DNA from: Deinococcus roseus
GTDB taxonomy: Bacteria > Deinococcota > Deinococci > Deinococcales > Deinococcaceae
DNA length: 64,000 nucleotides
Reading direction: 5' to 3'
NCBI RefSeq assembly: GCF_014646895.1
Contig: NZ_BMOD01000021.1
Location: forward strand, 22,494 to 86,493
Position numbers and translations under genes: made by a program. Below, piece after piece: positions 32,934 to 41,163 of the stretch. Positions within the stretch are counted from its first letter, which is position 1, and each line of letters starts with the position of its first letter. The notes beneath the pieces are model-generated. The model did not search any database. It worked only from the letters and a program-made list of their open reading frames with translations, and was not told the DNA's origin.

Positions 32934-34676
32934 TCATTCAACCTTGCTGATGGTGGCGTAATAATCCCCTGCAAACATGGGGTTTTTCAGGCGTCCCTGC
33001 ACCATCTTGTTTTGCACGTAGGTGTTGAGGGGCTGACCCAGCGGAATGAAAGGCACATCCTCGTACCCCTGCCGGGCAATCTGCTGGTACAGTTCTGCAC
33101 GCCGGTTCAGGTCGGTGGTGGCCACAGCCTCGGTGATCTGCTGGTCCAGTTGTGCGTTCTTGTAGCCAATCTGTGCCCCGTAATTCCCGGTGGATTGCAA
33201 GAAAGGCTGGGCAAAGTTGTGGGGATCGGCGTAATCTGCACCCCATGCCCCGGCCCACACGGTCATCTGGTTTGCAGAAGCCTGGGAGAGCAGCTGGCTG
33301 AAAGGGAGTTCCCGCACTTCCAGCCTGAATCTGGGGTTGATTTTCTGCAGGGTGGTCCTCAGGATGTCCAGGGACCGCTGGCGGCCAGTGTTGCCAGAGT
33401 TGTAGAAGACTGGCAGTTTGAAGCCTTTTTCCCACACCTGACCGCCCCAGGCTTTTTTGAAGAATGCAGCAGAAGCTTCTGGGTCTTCACTGTAGGCAGG
33501 AAGGTCTGCACTGTACCCGGGCATGCCTTCAATCAGGATGGTGCCCACCCGCTGGCTGAGGTTCAGGGTGACCTCCTGGATGTAAGCACCGTAATCCATG
33601 GTGGTGGCAAAGCCTTTGCGCACATTCACATCGCTGAAGAAGTTGGCAGGAATGCCGTTGCCGTCCAGTTTGCCACTCCCCAGGTGATTGGTGCCCTGAG
33701 CATTGATCTTCTCGTTCATGAAAAGGGCAGTGAGGGACAGGCCAGAGGTTTTCTCCACCGAGAGGTTGTCCATCTGCTCCAACTGGGGCAGGGCCACCGG
33801 GGTCATGGCGTTGGGCAGGGCCATGTCGGCATCTCCCGATTTCAGCATCTGGATGCGGGTGCTTTCATCGCCCACGCTCTGGATGATCACCCGCTGCAGG
33901 TTGGGGGCCTCCTGCCAGTACTTCTCGCTGCGCTTCAGAACCACATTTTTGCCGACATCGTATTTTTCGATGGTGAAGGCAGCAGAACCCACTGGCCCCT
34001 GGTCCAGTTTCCCGGAGCCTTCTGCCAGGTTGTTGAAGTCCTTCCAGGTGGTTTCGGTGCCGTCCCAGTCTCCTTTTGAAACCGCATCGGCTTTCTGATA
34101 AATGGCGCTGGGATAGGTGGCCAGCACCCCCAGAAACGGCGCAAAAGGTTTGGCGAGGTGAAACACCACCGTCTGGTCGTCCACGGCTTCCACAGACTGG
34201 TCGATTTGCTGAAAGGTGAAGTTGTTGTCCTTGACCCGGACGGGCTCAGCTTTGCCCAGCAAGGGTTCGGTGAGCAGCATGGCAGGGCCAATGTCGGTGG
34301 AATACACCATCATCCGCTCGATGGAGTACTCCACATCTTCAGCGGTGACAGGCTTGCCATCAGAGAATCTGGCCTCGCTGTTCAGTTTGAGGGTGTAGGT
34401 GAGGCCATCTGCACTGATGCCGCCATTGTCGGTGGTGGGCACTTCTGCAGCCAGCATGGGAACGTATTTGTCCGGGCTTTCCCCATCGTAGAACAAGAGG
34501 GTTTGCAGGGTGTTCTGCACGATTTCTCCACAGGCAGAGTCGTAACAGTAGGCGGGATCGAAACGCGACCAGTCTCCGAAGGTCATGGTCAGCAGGGTAT
34601 CGGTGTTTTTGTCGTTCTGACCACCACAGGACATCAGGGCGGCAGTCAGCCCGAGGAGCAGCAGGGGTTTTTTCAC
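32934..34676 (-). CDS. Peptide ABC transporter substrate-binding lipoprotein (SBP_bac_5)
   Basis: This 580-residue lipoprotein binds oligopeptides outside the membrane. It starts at GTG 34676, 5 nt after GAGGAGG, with signal peptide VKKPLLLLGLTAALMSC (lipobox LMSC). The family motif SDGKPVTAEDVEYSIERMM is at about residues 110-128, FHLAKPFAPFLGVLA follows, and the C-terminal domain has WGADYADPHNFAQPFLQSTGNYGAQIGYKN, the usual DPxN-type signature. No permease or ATPase gene is adjacent, so it works with a transporter encoded elsewhere. It is a single-gene unit. Confidence 0.93.
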   Translation of the reverse strand: MKKPLLLLGLTAALMSCGGQNDKNTDTLLTMTFGDWSRFDPAYCYDSACGEIVQNTLQTLLFYDGESPDKYVPMLAAEVPTTDNGGISADGLTYTLKLNSEARFSDGKPVTAEDVEYSIERMMVYSTDIGPAMLLTEPLLGKAEPVRVKDNNFTFQQIDQSVEAVDDQTVVFHLAKPFAPFLGVLATYPSAIYQKADAVSKGDWDGTETTWKDFNNLAEGSGKLDQGPVGSAAFTIEKYDVGKNVVLKRSEKYWQEAPNLQRVIIQSVGDESTRIQMLKSGDADMALPNAMTPVALPQLEQMDNLSVEKTSGLSLTALFMNEKINAQGTNHLGSGKLDGNGIPANFFSDVNVRKGFATTMDYGAYIQEVTLNLSQRVGTILIEGMPGYSADLPAYSEDPEASAAFFKKAWGGQVWEKGFKLPVFYNSGNTGRQRSLDILRTTLQKINPRFRLEVRELPFSQLLSQASANQMTVWAGAWGADYADPHNFAQPFLQSTGNYGAQIGYKNAQLDQQITEAVATTDLNRRAELYQQIARQGYEDVPFIPLGQPLNTYVQNKMVQGRLKNPMFAGDYYATISKVE

Positions 34677-34940
34677 GGGGTCCTCCTCTGGAGGCGGCAT
34701 CAGGCAAAGAGCCTCCAGTTCTAGAGGTTCAGAATAAAGTCTCAGACGGGTTGCAGCAATGCTTTTTTGATTGAGTAAATTTTTAAAAAATGCTTGTTTT
34801 TGTCCGGGATTCAAACCTGTTGACCTTCTTGAAGCCCAGGATTGCTTCATGGAGAGGGCAGTTTTGCAGATGAGGGAGAAATGGGTTCTGCATGTGAGGG
34901 TTGTGTTTTCAGCGTCCAGTTCTCACGGTAAAGTGAAGCC
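34677..34940. other. Divergent intergenic region
   Basis: These 264 bp carry the promoters of the peptide-binding protein (minus) and the deacetylase (plus, TAAAGT 6 nt before ATG 34941). A 60-bp A/T-rich block near 34750-34810 is the only other feature. Confidence 0.4.
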
Positions 34941-35603
34941 ATGAAATTGCTGATGATTTTCCCCCACCCCGATGACGAAGTGTATGGTGCAGCAGGAACC
35001 ATCCTGAATTTCACACAGGCAGGTGAAACAGTGGGACTGGTCACCCTCACCCACGGCGAAAAAGGCCGCACCCTGGGTCTGGCAGATGGTCCTGAAGAAC
35101 TGGCAAAATTGCGCAGCCAGGAACTCAAAAACTGCCTGGATGCGCTGGGCATCCAGGTCCATGAACAGCATGACTTTCCCGATGGGGGCCTGAAACAGCA
35201 CGACCTGGAAGAGCTGGTGCAGGTGTCCATGAAAGCCATTGAGCAGCACCAGCCTGAAATCCTGCTCACCTTCCAGCCCAACGGCAGCAACGGGCACCCG
35301 GACCACATCACCACCAGCAAAGCGGTGATCGAGGCTTTTGAACGGCTGGGCAAACCCTGCACCCTGTGGTTTTACGCCGGAGATGAACCCTACAACGAGG
35401 AACTGGCCCAGATCCACCTGTACCCCAATCTGCGTTTCAATGTGCTGCACCACATCGCCCAGAAACTCAGGGCCATCAGCATGCACCGCAGTCAGGCCCT
35501 TTCAACGGTGGATTTCTTCCGACGCGCCGCAGAGCGCATCCCTGAAGAAACCTTTCACCAGTACCATCCAGAGCTGCAAGACCAGACCGTGATCCCCACT
35601 TGA
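34941..35603 (+). CDS. PIG-L/LmbE-family deacetylase, BshB-like
   Basis: This 220-residue zinc deacetylase has the family signature PHPDDEVYGAAG (residues 8-19), with ligands His9 and Asp12 and catalytic Asp11, the second zinc-site motif NGSNGHPDH and the histidine segment VLHHIAQKLRAISMHRSQ. In low-thiol Gram-positive bacteria and Deinococcus this family removes acetate from GlcNAc-malate (BshB, bacillithiol synthesis) or from bacillithiol conjugates. The exact substrate cannot be read from sequence. TAAAGT stands 6 nt before the ATG, a leaderless start, and a terminator follows. Confidence 0.85.
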   Translation: MKLLMIFPHPDDEVYGAAGTILNFTQAGETVGLVTLTHGEKGRTLGLADGPEELAKLRSQELKNCLDALGIQVHEQHDFPDGGLKQHDLEELVQVSMKAIEQHQPEILLTFQPNGSNGHPDHITTSKAVIEAFERLGKPCTLWFYAGDEPYNEELAQIHLYPNLRFNVLHHIAQKLRAISMHRSQALSTVDFFRRAAERIPEETFHQYHPELQDQTVIPT

Positions 35604-35632
35604 AGATGGGTTTGTAGAAAAGTTTTCTGAAG

Positions 35633-35672
35633 GCAGTGCTGGCAGGGCAATCCACTTCCAGCACTGCTTTTT
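35633..35672 (+). terminator. Terminator after the deacetylase gene
   Basis: Perfect GCAGTGCTGG / CCAGCACTGC arms with a 15-nt loop, then TTTTT. Confidence 0.88.
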
Positions 35673-35680
35673 GTCTGGGC

Positions 35681-35708
35681 TGACGGTGCAAAGCAGAAGT
35701 GCTATATT
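35681..35708 (+). promoter_or_regulatory. Putative promoter of the dsRBD-HAD operon
   Basis: TGACGG (35681-35686), 16-bp spacer, TATATT (35703-35708). It gives a leader of about 120 nt before ATG 35837. Confidence 0.45.
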
Positions 35709-35836
35709 GAAAATGCATAGAGTGCTTGTTGTGGTTTCCCCACAAAATTCAGCTCTTCTTGCACGCCCTTGCACCCTGGCGTGCTTGCTTTTCAGGTGGG
35801 AGCACCTGAACTTAACTTTCCCCAAAGAGGAACACC

Positions 35837-36340
35837 ATGCAAAATCCCAAAGGCGACCTGATCGACTATTGTCGTGCCCAGAAACTGCGCAATCCCAAAT
35901 TTGAAACCCGTGGCACCGGCCCCGAACACGAACCCCTGTTCATCACCGATGTGATCATCAACGATGAAGTGCGGGCCACCGGACAGGGCACCAGCAAGCG
36001 TGAAAGCGAACGCACCGCCAGCATGCTGGCCCTGGAATCCCTGACCGCCCAGTTTGGTGCTGTGCATCAGGTGAAAGAACAGCCCCGCAAAACCAGTGAC
36101 CGCCCTCTGCGCCTCGGGTATGCTGGAGGCACGGCAGAAGGCCCCTACCCCATCTATGCGGATGTGCTTTCCCAGGCCCTGATTGTGGCCAACACCCGCG
36201 TGGACTCCAACCGCCGTGGCCCTGAAAGCATCGATCTGGTGCGCCGCCTGACCCTGGACCTCTACAAGGGACTGCTGGAAGAACTCGGCGTGGTGGCAGA
36301 AGCCCCCCAGGTCGAACAGGTGGAAGTCAAAGAAGCGTGA
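35837..36340 (+). CDS. Stand-alone double-stranded RNA-binding domain protein
   Basis: The 167-residue protein starts at ATG 35837 with AGAGGA upstream. Residues 3-72 form a dsRBD: first helix DLIDYCRAQKLRNPKFETR, strands EPLFITDVIINDEVRATGQG and the RNA-contacting GTSKRESERTASMLALESL. No RNase III catalytic domain is attached; the remaining 95 residues are helical, with GYAGGTAEGPYPIYADVLSQALIVANTRVD, and end in an acidic Gln/Glu tail. It could bind structured RNA, but the partner is unknown. Its stop overlaps the GTG of the following HAD gene (GTGA), so translation is coupled. Confidence 0.78.
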   Translation: MQNPKGDLIDYCRAQKLRNPKFETRGTGPEHEPLFITDVIINDEVRATGQGTSKRESERTASMLALESLTAQFGAVHQVKEQPRKTSDRPLRLGYAGGTAEGPYPIYADVLSQALIVANTRVDSNRRGPESIDLVRRLTLDLYKGLLEELGVVAEAPQVEQVEVKEA

Positions 36341-37011
36341 TTCCCTTCAAAGCCGTGCTTTTCGATATGGATGGCGTCCTGGTCGACAACAACCGTTTTC
36401 ACCGTCAGGCCTGGAAGGACACCGCCCGTGACCTGCTGGGTTTAAACCTTTCTGAGCATGATCTGGACACGCGGGTGGATGGGGGACGCAACCCCGAAAT
36501 CCAGGAACGCCTGACCGGAAAAAAACCCACCCCTGAAGAGGCAGCCCACCTGCACACCTTCAAGGAAAACCTGTACCGTGAAGCTGCCAAGGGCCAGATG
36601 CAGGAAGTGAAGGGCCTCAGTGCCTACCTGCAACTCCTGCAGGACGCTGGCATCCCTTACGCCATGGTCACCAGTGCAGACCGCATCAACGTGGAATTTG
36701 GCCTGTCAGAGCTGGGCCTCTCCCATGCCTTCCCCCTCAGGATCATGGGAGAAGACGTGCAGAACGGCAAACCTCACCCAGAGCCCTACCTCAAAGGTGC
36801 AGCACTGCTGGGCATGGATCCTGCAGACTGTCTGGTCCATGAAGATGCCATTGCTGGCGTGAAAAGCGGCGTGAATGCCGGGGCCACCGTCTGCGCCCTC
36901 TCCACCACCCAGACCCCAGAGAACCTGCGTGCAGCAGGAGCCAAATGGGTGGTCTCTGATTTTCTGGAGTGGATGCGGGAAGTGACGGAGCAGGGGAATA
37001 AAGGGGGGTGA
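36337..37011 (+). CDS. HAD-superfamily phosphatase, beta-phosphoglucomutase-like
   Basis: This 224-residue subfamily I HAD enzyme has motif I FDMDGVLVDNN (9-19), a helical cap, motif II VTSADR, motif III Lys in GKPHPEPYLKGA and motif IV VHEDAIAGVKSG. It is the common MdmG/PGMB-like class; a sugar phosphate or 2-phosphoglycolate is a plausible substrate. The GTG start overlaps the dsRBD stop. The C-terminus (EQGNKGG) is followed by 75 bp before yraN. Confidence 0.88.
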   Translation: MIPFKAVLFDMDGVLVDNNRFHRQAWKDTARDLLGLNLSEHDLDTRVDGGRNPEIQERLTGKKPTPEEAAHLHTFKENLYREAAKGQMQEVKGLSAYLQLLQDAGIPYAMVTSADRINVEFGLSELGLSHAFPLRIMGEDVQNGKPHPEPYLKGAALLGMDPADCLVHEDAIAGVKSGVNAGATVCALSTTQTPENLRAAGAKWVVSDFLEWMREVTEQGNKGG

Positions 37012-37086
37012 CAGGCATTTCCCCACATCCTCACCCCCGTCATCTCCCTCCTGCTTTTTGCCTTGAGGGTGTCATAAGCTGACCCC

Positions 37087-37434
37087 ATGAAAGGGAGTGA
37101 AGCCGAAGACCGCGCACTGCAGCACCTGCTCTCTGAAGGGCATGTGCTGCTGGAGCGAAATTTTCGCATCAGGGGAGGCGAGATTGACCTGATCACCCGT
37201 GACCCTCTGGGCATGGTGGTCTTCACCGAGGTCAGGCACCGCAGCAGCACCCTCTATGGGCATCCCCTGGAAACCATCACCCCCAGAAAGATGAAGCTCT
37301 TGTGGCGCACGGCCCTGCGTTATCTGAAACGAGACGATGTGGCCTGCCGGTTTGATGCCATCACCATCACGGGTGAAGTGCAGTCTGGAATGCTCAAGCA
37401 TGAAGAACACATTGTGCTGGATTGGGAACATTAG
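37087..37434 (+). CDS. YraN/UPF0102 nuclease-fold protein
   Basis: This 115-residue protein has a single restriction-endonuclease-like domain: GSEAEDRALQHLLSEGHVLLERNFR, then the GEIDLITRD active-site strand and FTEVRHRSS. The family usually has E-V-K-x-R; here the Lys is Arg (EVRHR), which may reduce nuclease activity. RKMKLLWRTALRYL follows as in other members. The biological role of the family is unsettled (recombination or repair has been suggested). TAAGCT lies 6 nt before the ATG. Confidence 0.85.
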   Translation: MKGSEAEDRALQHLLSEGHVLLERNFRIRGGEIDLITRDPLGMVVFTEVRHRSSTLYGHPLETITPRKMKLLWRTALRYLKRDDVACRFDAITITGEVQSGMLKHEEHIVLDWEH

Positions 37435-37459
37435 GCCAGAAAACCCCGTACATTGGGTT

Positions 37460-37666
37460 ATGAACAAAATGCTCATCGCAGGTCTTGTGATTGTGCTGCT
37501 CATCGTGATCTTCTTCTTGCAAAACATTCTGGGTTACAGTTCCACCGCCAAGATCAGTTTCCTGTTCATGTACGGTTACCTCAAAACAGGGTGGCTGATT
37601 TTCTGGTGCTTGCTGGGTGGCGGGGTGGCAGGGTTTCTGCTGGGTCAGGCCAGCCGCAGAAGGTAA
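37460..37666 (+). CDS. LapA-like small membrane protein
   Basis: This 68-residue protein has two membrane helices (residues 4-22 and about 44-62) joined by a short loop, LGYSSTAKISFLFMYGYLKT, ending in basic ASRRR. This is the LapA/DUF1049 pattern: helix, FFLQN, a beta-like stretch, then a Gly-rich helix. ATG 37460 is set by TACATT 5 nt upstream. The function in this host is unknown; in E. coli LapA/LapB act on lipopolysaccharide synthesis. Confidence 0.7.
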   Translation: MNKMLIAGLVIVLLIVIFFLQNILGYSSTAKISFLFMYGYLKTGWLIFWCLLGGGVAGFLLGQASRRR

Positions 37667-37681
37667 AGTCCAACCTTTGAG

Positions 37682-37712
37682 ACAGCCAGAAACCCTTTCT
37701 GGCTGTTTTTTT
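37682..37712 (+). terminator. Terminator after the LapA-like gene
   Basis: Perfect 11-bp stem ACAGCCAGAAA / TTTCTGGCTGT with a CCC loop, then seven T residues. Confidence 0.92.
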
Positions 37713-37739
37713 GTGCGGCAGGTTTTATAAAATGACCGC

Positions 37740-38132
37740 ATGGGCCTGATCGAACAGTATTACGCAGCTTTTAACGCACAGGACTGGGATGTTTTTTTCG
37801 CTCTGGTGCACGGTGATGTGGTGCACGACCTGAACCAGAGACCCCGCGAGTCAGGGCTGGACTCTTTTCGGGGGTTCATGGGTCGCATGAACCGCAGTTA
37901 CCGGGAGCAGCTCAGGGACATTGTGGTGATGTACAGCGCAGATGGAAGCCGGGCAGCAGCAGAGTACATCGTGGACGGCACCTACCTTGCAGCCGATGAA
38001 GGGCTGCCTGCCGCCACAGGCCAGACCTACTCGCTGGCTGGAGGGGCTTTCTTTGAAATTTCGGAAGACAAAATTCACCGCATCACCAATTACTACAACC
38101 TCACCGACTGGATCCATCAGGTGTCCTCTTGA
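37740..38132 (+). CDS. SnoaL/NTF2-like protein
   Basis: This 130-residue cone-shaped alpha+beta fold begins IEQYYAAFNAQDWDVFFALVHGDVVHDLN, the usual SnoaL_2/ketosteroid-isomerase-like opening, and ends FEISEDKIHRITNYYNLTDWIHQV. Such proteins are isomerases, hydrolases or ligand binders; nothing decides which here. TAAAAT stands 6 nt before the ATG (leaderless). Its stop overlaps the TTG start of the next gene (TTGA). Confidence 0.82.
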   Translation: MGLIEQYYAAFNAQDWDVFFALVHGDVVHDLNQRPRESGLDSFRGFMGRMNRSYREQLRDIVVMYSADGSRAAAEYIVDGTYLAADEGLPAATGQTYSLAGGAFFEISEDKIHRITNYYNLTDWIHQVSS

Positions 38133-38716
38133 TCGAACTGCAGACCTTCAGGGGGCCTGAAATCAGAGGGGTGATTCCAGAGCTGGCCCGTTTGCGCATG
38201 CAGGTCTTTCGGGATTTTCCTTACCTGTACGAGGGAAGCGAGGAATACGAGGCCCACTACCTGCAGACCTACCTGGATGCGCCCCACAGCCTGATTGTGG
38301 TGGCCAGAGCCCAGGGGAAAGTGGTGGGGGCTTCCAGTGCGCTTCCCATGGCAGACGAGATGCCAGAAATCAAAGCGCCTTTTTTAAAGGCAGGATTTGA
38401 CCTTTCTGAGGTGTTTTACCTGGCAGAGTCGGTGCTGCTTCCCCAGTACAGAGGGCAGGGCATTGGGGTGAAATTTTTTGAAGCCAGAGAAGCCCATGCC
38501 CACACGCTGGGCGGCTTCCGGTATGCCACCTTCTGTGCCGTGGACCGTCCTGAGGACCATCCCCTCAGACCAGTGGAACATGTTCCGCTGGATCTTTTCT
38601 GGCAAAAACGCGGCTACCAGAAGCGCCCGGATTTGCACACCCGGCTTTCCTGGCGGGACCTGGGTGAACCTGAAGAGACCCTCAAAGGGATGACCTTCTG
38701 GCTCAAAGAACTCTAG
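38129..38716 (+). CDS. GNAT-family acetyltransferase
   Basis: This 195-residue protein has the acetyl-CoA motif PQYRGQGIGVKFFEAREAHA (about 105-124) after strand FYLAESVLL. It is longer than a minimal GNAT domain, with an N-terminal ELARLRMQVFRDFPYLYEGSEEYEAHYLQTYL segment typical of the YhfO-like group. TTG 38129 overlaps the preceding stop, so it is co-translated with the SnoaL-like gene. Acceptor unknown. Confidence 0.85.
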   Translation: MIELQTFRGPEIRGVIPELARLRMQVFRDFPYLYEGSEEYEAHYLQTYLDAPHSLIVVARAQGKVVGASSALPMADEMPEIKAPFLKAGFDLSEVFYLAESVLLPQYRGQGIGVKFFEAREAHAHTLGGFRYATFCAVDRPEDHPLRPVEHVPLDLFWQKRGYQKRPDLHTRLSWRDLGEPEETLKGMTFWLKEL

Positions 38717-38771
38717 GAATCTGCAAATACAATCAATAAAGAAGTGCTCCCCCACTCGGAAAGGCCGAACC

Positions 38772-39650
38772 TTGAAAGCAGCCCTTGCACAATATCCTGT
38801 CAGTTTCCTGCACTCCTGGGAGGAATACCAGCAAAAAATCTCCCACTGGGTGGAGGAGGCCAGCACCGCAGGTGCAGATTTGCTGGTGTTTCCCGAGTAT
38901 GCCAGCATGGAACTGGCATCTCTTTTCACCGATGACATCCGGGAAGTGGTCCTGAAACAGATTGTGGAAATGCAGTCTCTGCTGCCTGAGGTGGTGGCCT
39001 TGCACCGCAATCTGGCCCAGCAGAACGGGGTGTACATTCTGGCGGGAAGTTTCCCGGTGCAGACGGCAGAAGGTACCGTCAACCGTGCCCATTTCTTCAA
39101 CCCCAGAGGACAGATGGAGTTTCAGGACAAGTGCATCATGACCCGCTTTGAGCACGAACAGTGGGGCATTCAGGGCGGAGACCACCTCAAGGTCTTCGAG
39201 ACCCGCCATGGCAAGGTGGGGGTGCTGATCTGCTACGACAGTGAATTTCCGTTGCTGGCGAGGCAGCTCACCGATGCAGGGGCAGATGTGCTGCTGGTCC
39301 CCAGTTGCACCGACACCATGAACGGTTTTTACCGGGTGCGGGTGGGTTCGCAGGCCAGGGCCCTGGAAAACCAGTGCTTTGTGCTGCAGTCCCCACTGGT
39401 GGGAGGGGCACCCTGGTCGGAGGCCATCGACATCAACCTGGGACAGGCTGCGGTGTACACGCCGCCAGATTACGGTTTTCCACCCAATGGCATCCTCACG
39501 GAAGGGGAGCTGAATGCACCCCAGTGGCTGTACGCCAACCTGGACCTCAGTGCACTGCGCGAAGTGCGCCGCACTGGACAGGTCTTCAACACCCGCGACT
39601 GGCCGCACCAGCGCTCAGAACGCAACCTGAAGGTGGTCGATTTCGTGTGA
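38772..39650 (+). CDS. Carbon-nitrogen hydrolase (nitrilase superfamily)
   Basis: This 292-residue hydrolase has the complete Glu-Lys-Cys triad: Glu42 in FPEYASME, Lys120 in FQDKCIMTRFE and Cys154 in VLICYDSEFP. The substrate is probably an amide (omega-amidase or N-carbamoyl type) rather than a nitrile. The TTG start at 38772 follows AAAGG by about 7 nt. The stop overlaps the GTG start of the M1 peptidase gene, and the GNAT gene lies 55 bp upstream, so these may form one operon. Confidence 0.9.
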   Translation: MKAALAQYPVSFLHSWEEYQQKISHWVEEASTAGADLLVFPEYASMELASLFTDDIREVVLKQIVEMQSLLPEVVALHRNLAQQNGVYILAGSFPVQTAEGTVNRAHFFNPRGQMEFQDKCIMTRFEHEQWGIQGGDHLKVFETRHGKVGVLICYDSEFPLLARQLTDAGADVLLVPSCTDTMNGFYRVRVGSQARALENQCFVLQSPLVGGAPWSEAIDINLGQAAVYTPPDYGFPPNGILTEGELNAPQWLYANLDLSALREVRRTGQVFNTRDWPHQRSERNLKVVDFV

Positions 39651-40993
39651 AAAAGCTGCTGTCTTTCCTTCTGCTCCTTGCCTCCACTGCTGCTGCCCAG
39701 GACGCGCTTTTTCCTGCACAGGGCAACAGCAAACTGGATGTGATCCGTTACGACCTGGATTTGCACATCGATCCCACCCAGAACCTGCTTCAGGGGGTGG
39801 CTGCAGTGCGGGTGCGTCTGGCCTCCGGTCTGAAGGAGGTGGATTTGGACCTCTCAGACCGTTTGCGGGTGTCCCGTGTGACGCTGGCAGGTCAGGATTT
39901 GCCTTTCTCGCAGGGCAACGACAAATTGCACATCGGTCCCCTCAAATCCCTGTCCAGAGAAGTCACCCTCAACATCACGTATTCAGGCTTGCCACACGGC
40001 ATTCAGGATCCTTCTGCACCAGAGTGGGACCTGGGCTGGAGCCAGTCGGGCAACAGCACCTATGTGGTCAGTGAACCGGTGGGGGCGTTCACCTGGTTTC
40101 CCGTCAACGATGACCTGCCAGACAAGGCCCTGTATTCCTTCAAGGTGACTGTGCCCAAACCCTATCTGGCGGTGGCCAATGGCCTCTTGACCCAGACCCT
40201 GGATGCGGGCACCGAGACCACCTATGTGTGGGAGAACAAACGCCCCATGGCGGCTTACCTTGCCACCGTCAATGTGGGTGAGTTTGACGTGGTGAACCTG
40301 AAAACCTCCAGTGGGATTCCGGTGCAGAATTACTTTGCAAAAGACGGAGGCATCACCATCACCGCCCGATATGCCCTGTCTCTGGCCCCCAAAATGATTG
40401 ATTTTTTTGAAGGCCTGATCGGTCCCTACCCTTTTGAAGCTGCAGGGGGGGTGGTGCTCAACAAAGACCTGCCTTTCGCCCTGGAGAACCAGACCCGTCC
40501 CATTTACGGTTCCAGGATTGCAGAACTGGATTTTGTGGTGGCGCACGAGCTGGCCCACCAGTGGTTCGGAGACAGCATCACACCCAAAACCTGGCGGGAC
40601 ATGTGGCTCAATGAAGGCTTTGCCTCTTACTTTCACGAGCTGTACATCACCCAGAACGAACCCCAGGCACTGGAAAGGGAGATGCAGGACCTCTACCAGG
40701 ATGCCCAGAAACGCCAGGATGGTTCCCTGACCATCGAAACCCCGGAAGAGCTTTTTGGAGAGGGCGTGTATGACCGGGGGGCACTGGCCTTGCATGTGCT
40801 GCGTCAGCGCATCGGGGATGATGCTTTTTTCAGAACCATCCGCAGCTATCACCGCCGTTACCAGCACAAGACCGCCAGCATCGAGGATTTCCTGAAAGTG
40901 GCCAGCAGCACCAGCGGCAAGGCAGAGGTGGTGGCCCGCTGGAGCCAGGAGTGGATTTTCCAGGAAGCGTTGCCTCCCTACCCAGGTTCCTGA
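39647..40993 (+). CDS. Secreted M1-family metallopeptidase
   Basis: This 448-residue exported aminopeptidase-like enzyme starts at GTG 39647, overlapping the nitrilase stop (GTGA), with signal peptide VKKLLSFLLLLASTAAA. An N-terminal beta domain (residues 25-205) is followed by the thermolysin-like core with ALENQ (variant GAMEN), HELAHQWFGD and NEGFASY, giving the HExxH-x18-E zinc site. The protein stops after the catalytic domain and lacks the large C-terminal helical domain of PepN, as in the short M1 group. Confidence 0.9.
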   Translation: MKKLLSFLLLLASTAAAQDALFPAQGNSKLDVIRYDLDLHIDPTQNLLQGVAAVRVRLASGLKEVDLDLSDRLRVSRVTLAGQDLPFSQGNDKLHIGPLKSLSREVTLNITYSGLPHGIQDPSAPEWDLGWSQSGNSTYVVSEPVGAFTWFPVNDDLPDKALYSFKVTVPKPYLAVANGLLTQTLDAGTETTYVWENKRPMAAYLATVNVGEFDVVNLKTSSGIPVQNYFAKDGGITITARYALSLAPKMIDFFEGLIGPYPFEAAGGVVLNKDLPFALENQTRPIYGSRIAELDFVVAHELAHQWFGDSITPKTWRDMWLNEGFASYFHELYITQNEPQALEREMQDLYQDAQKRQDGSLTIETPEELFGEGVYDRGALALHVLRQRIGDDAFFRTIRSYHRRYQHKTASIEDFLKVASSTSGKAEVVARWSQEWIFQEALPPYPGS

Positions 40994-41163
40994 AATTCTG
41001 GGGTGCTGTGCTCTATTTTGTGTAATCAAGTAGGGCTAGATTTCTCTACTGCTGAAGGTTTTCTAGGCCATTTGGCTCAAACCATCTAGACCATTGCCTC
41101 AGGTGTCATTGCCTGCACACTCTTTTAAGCTGGGTTTAAAGCGGTTTGCTTTCAGGAGTGTGT

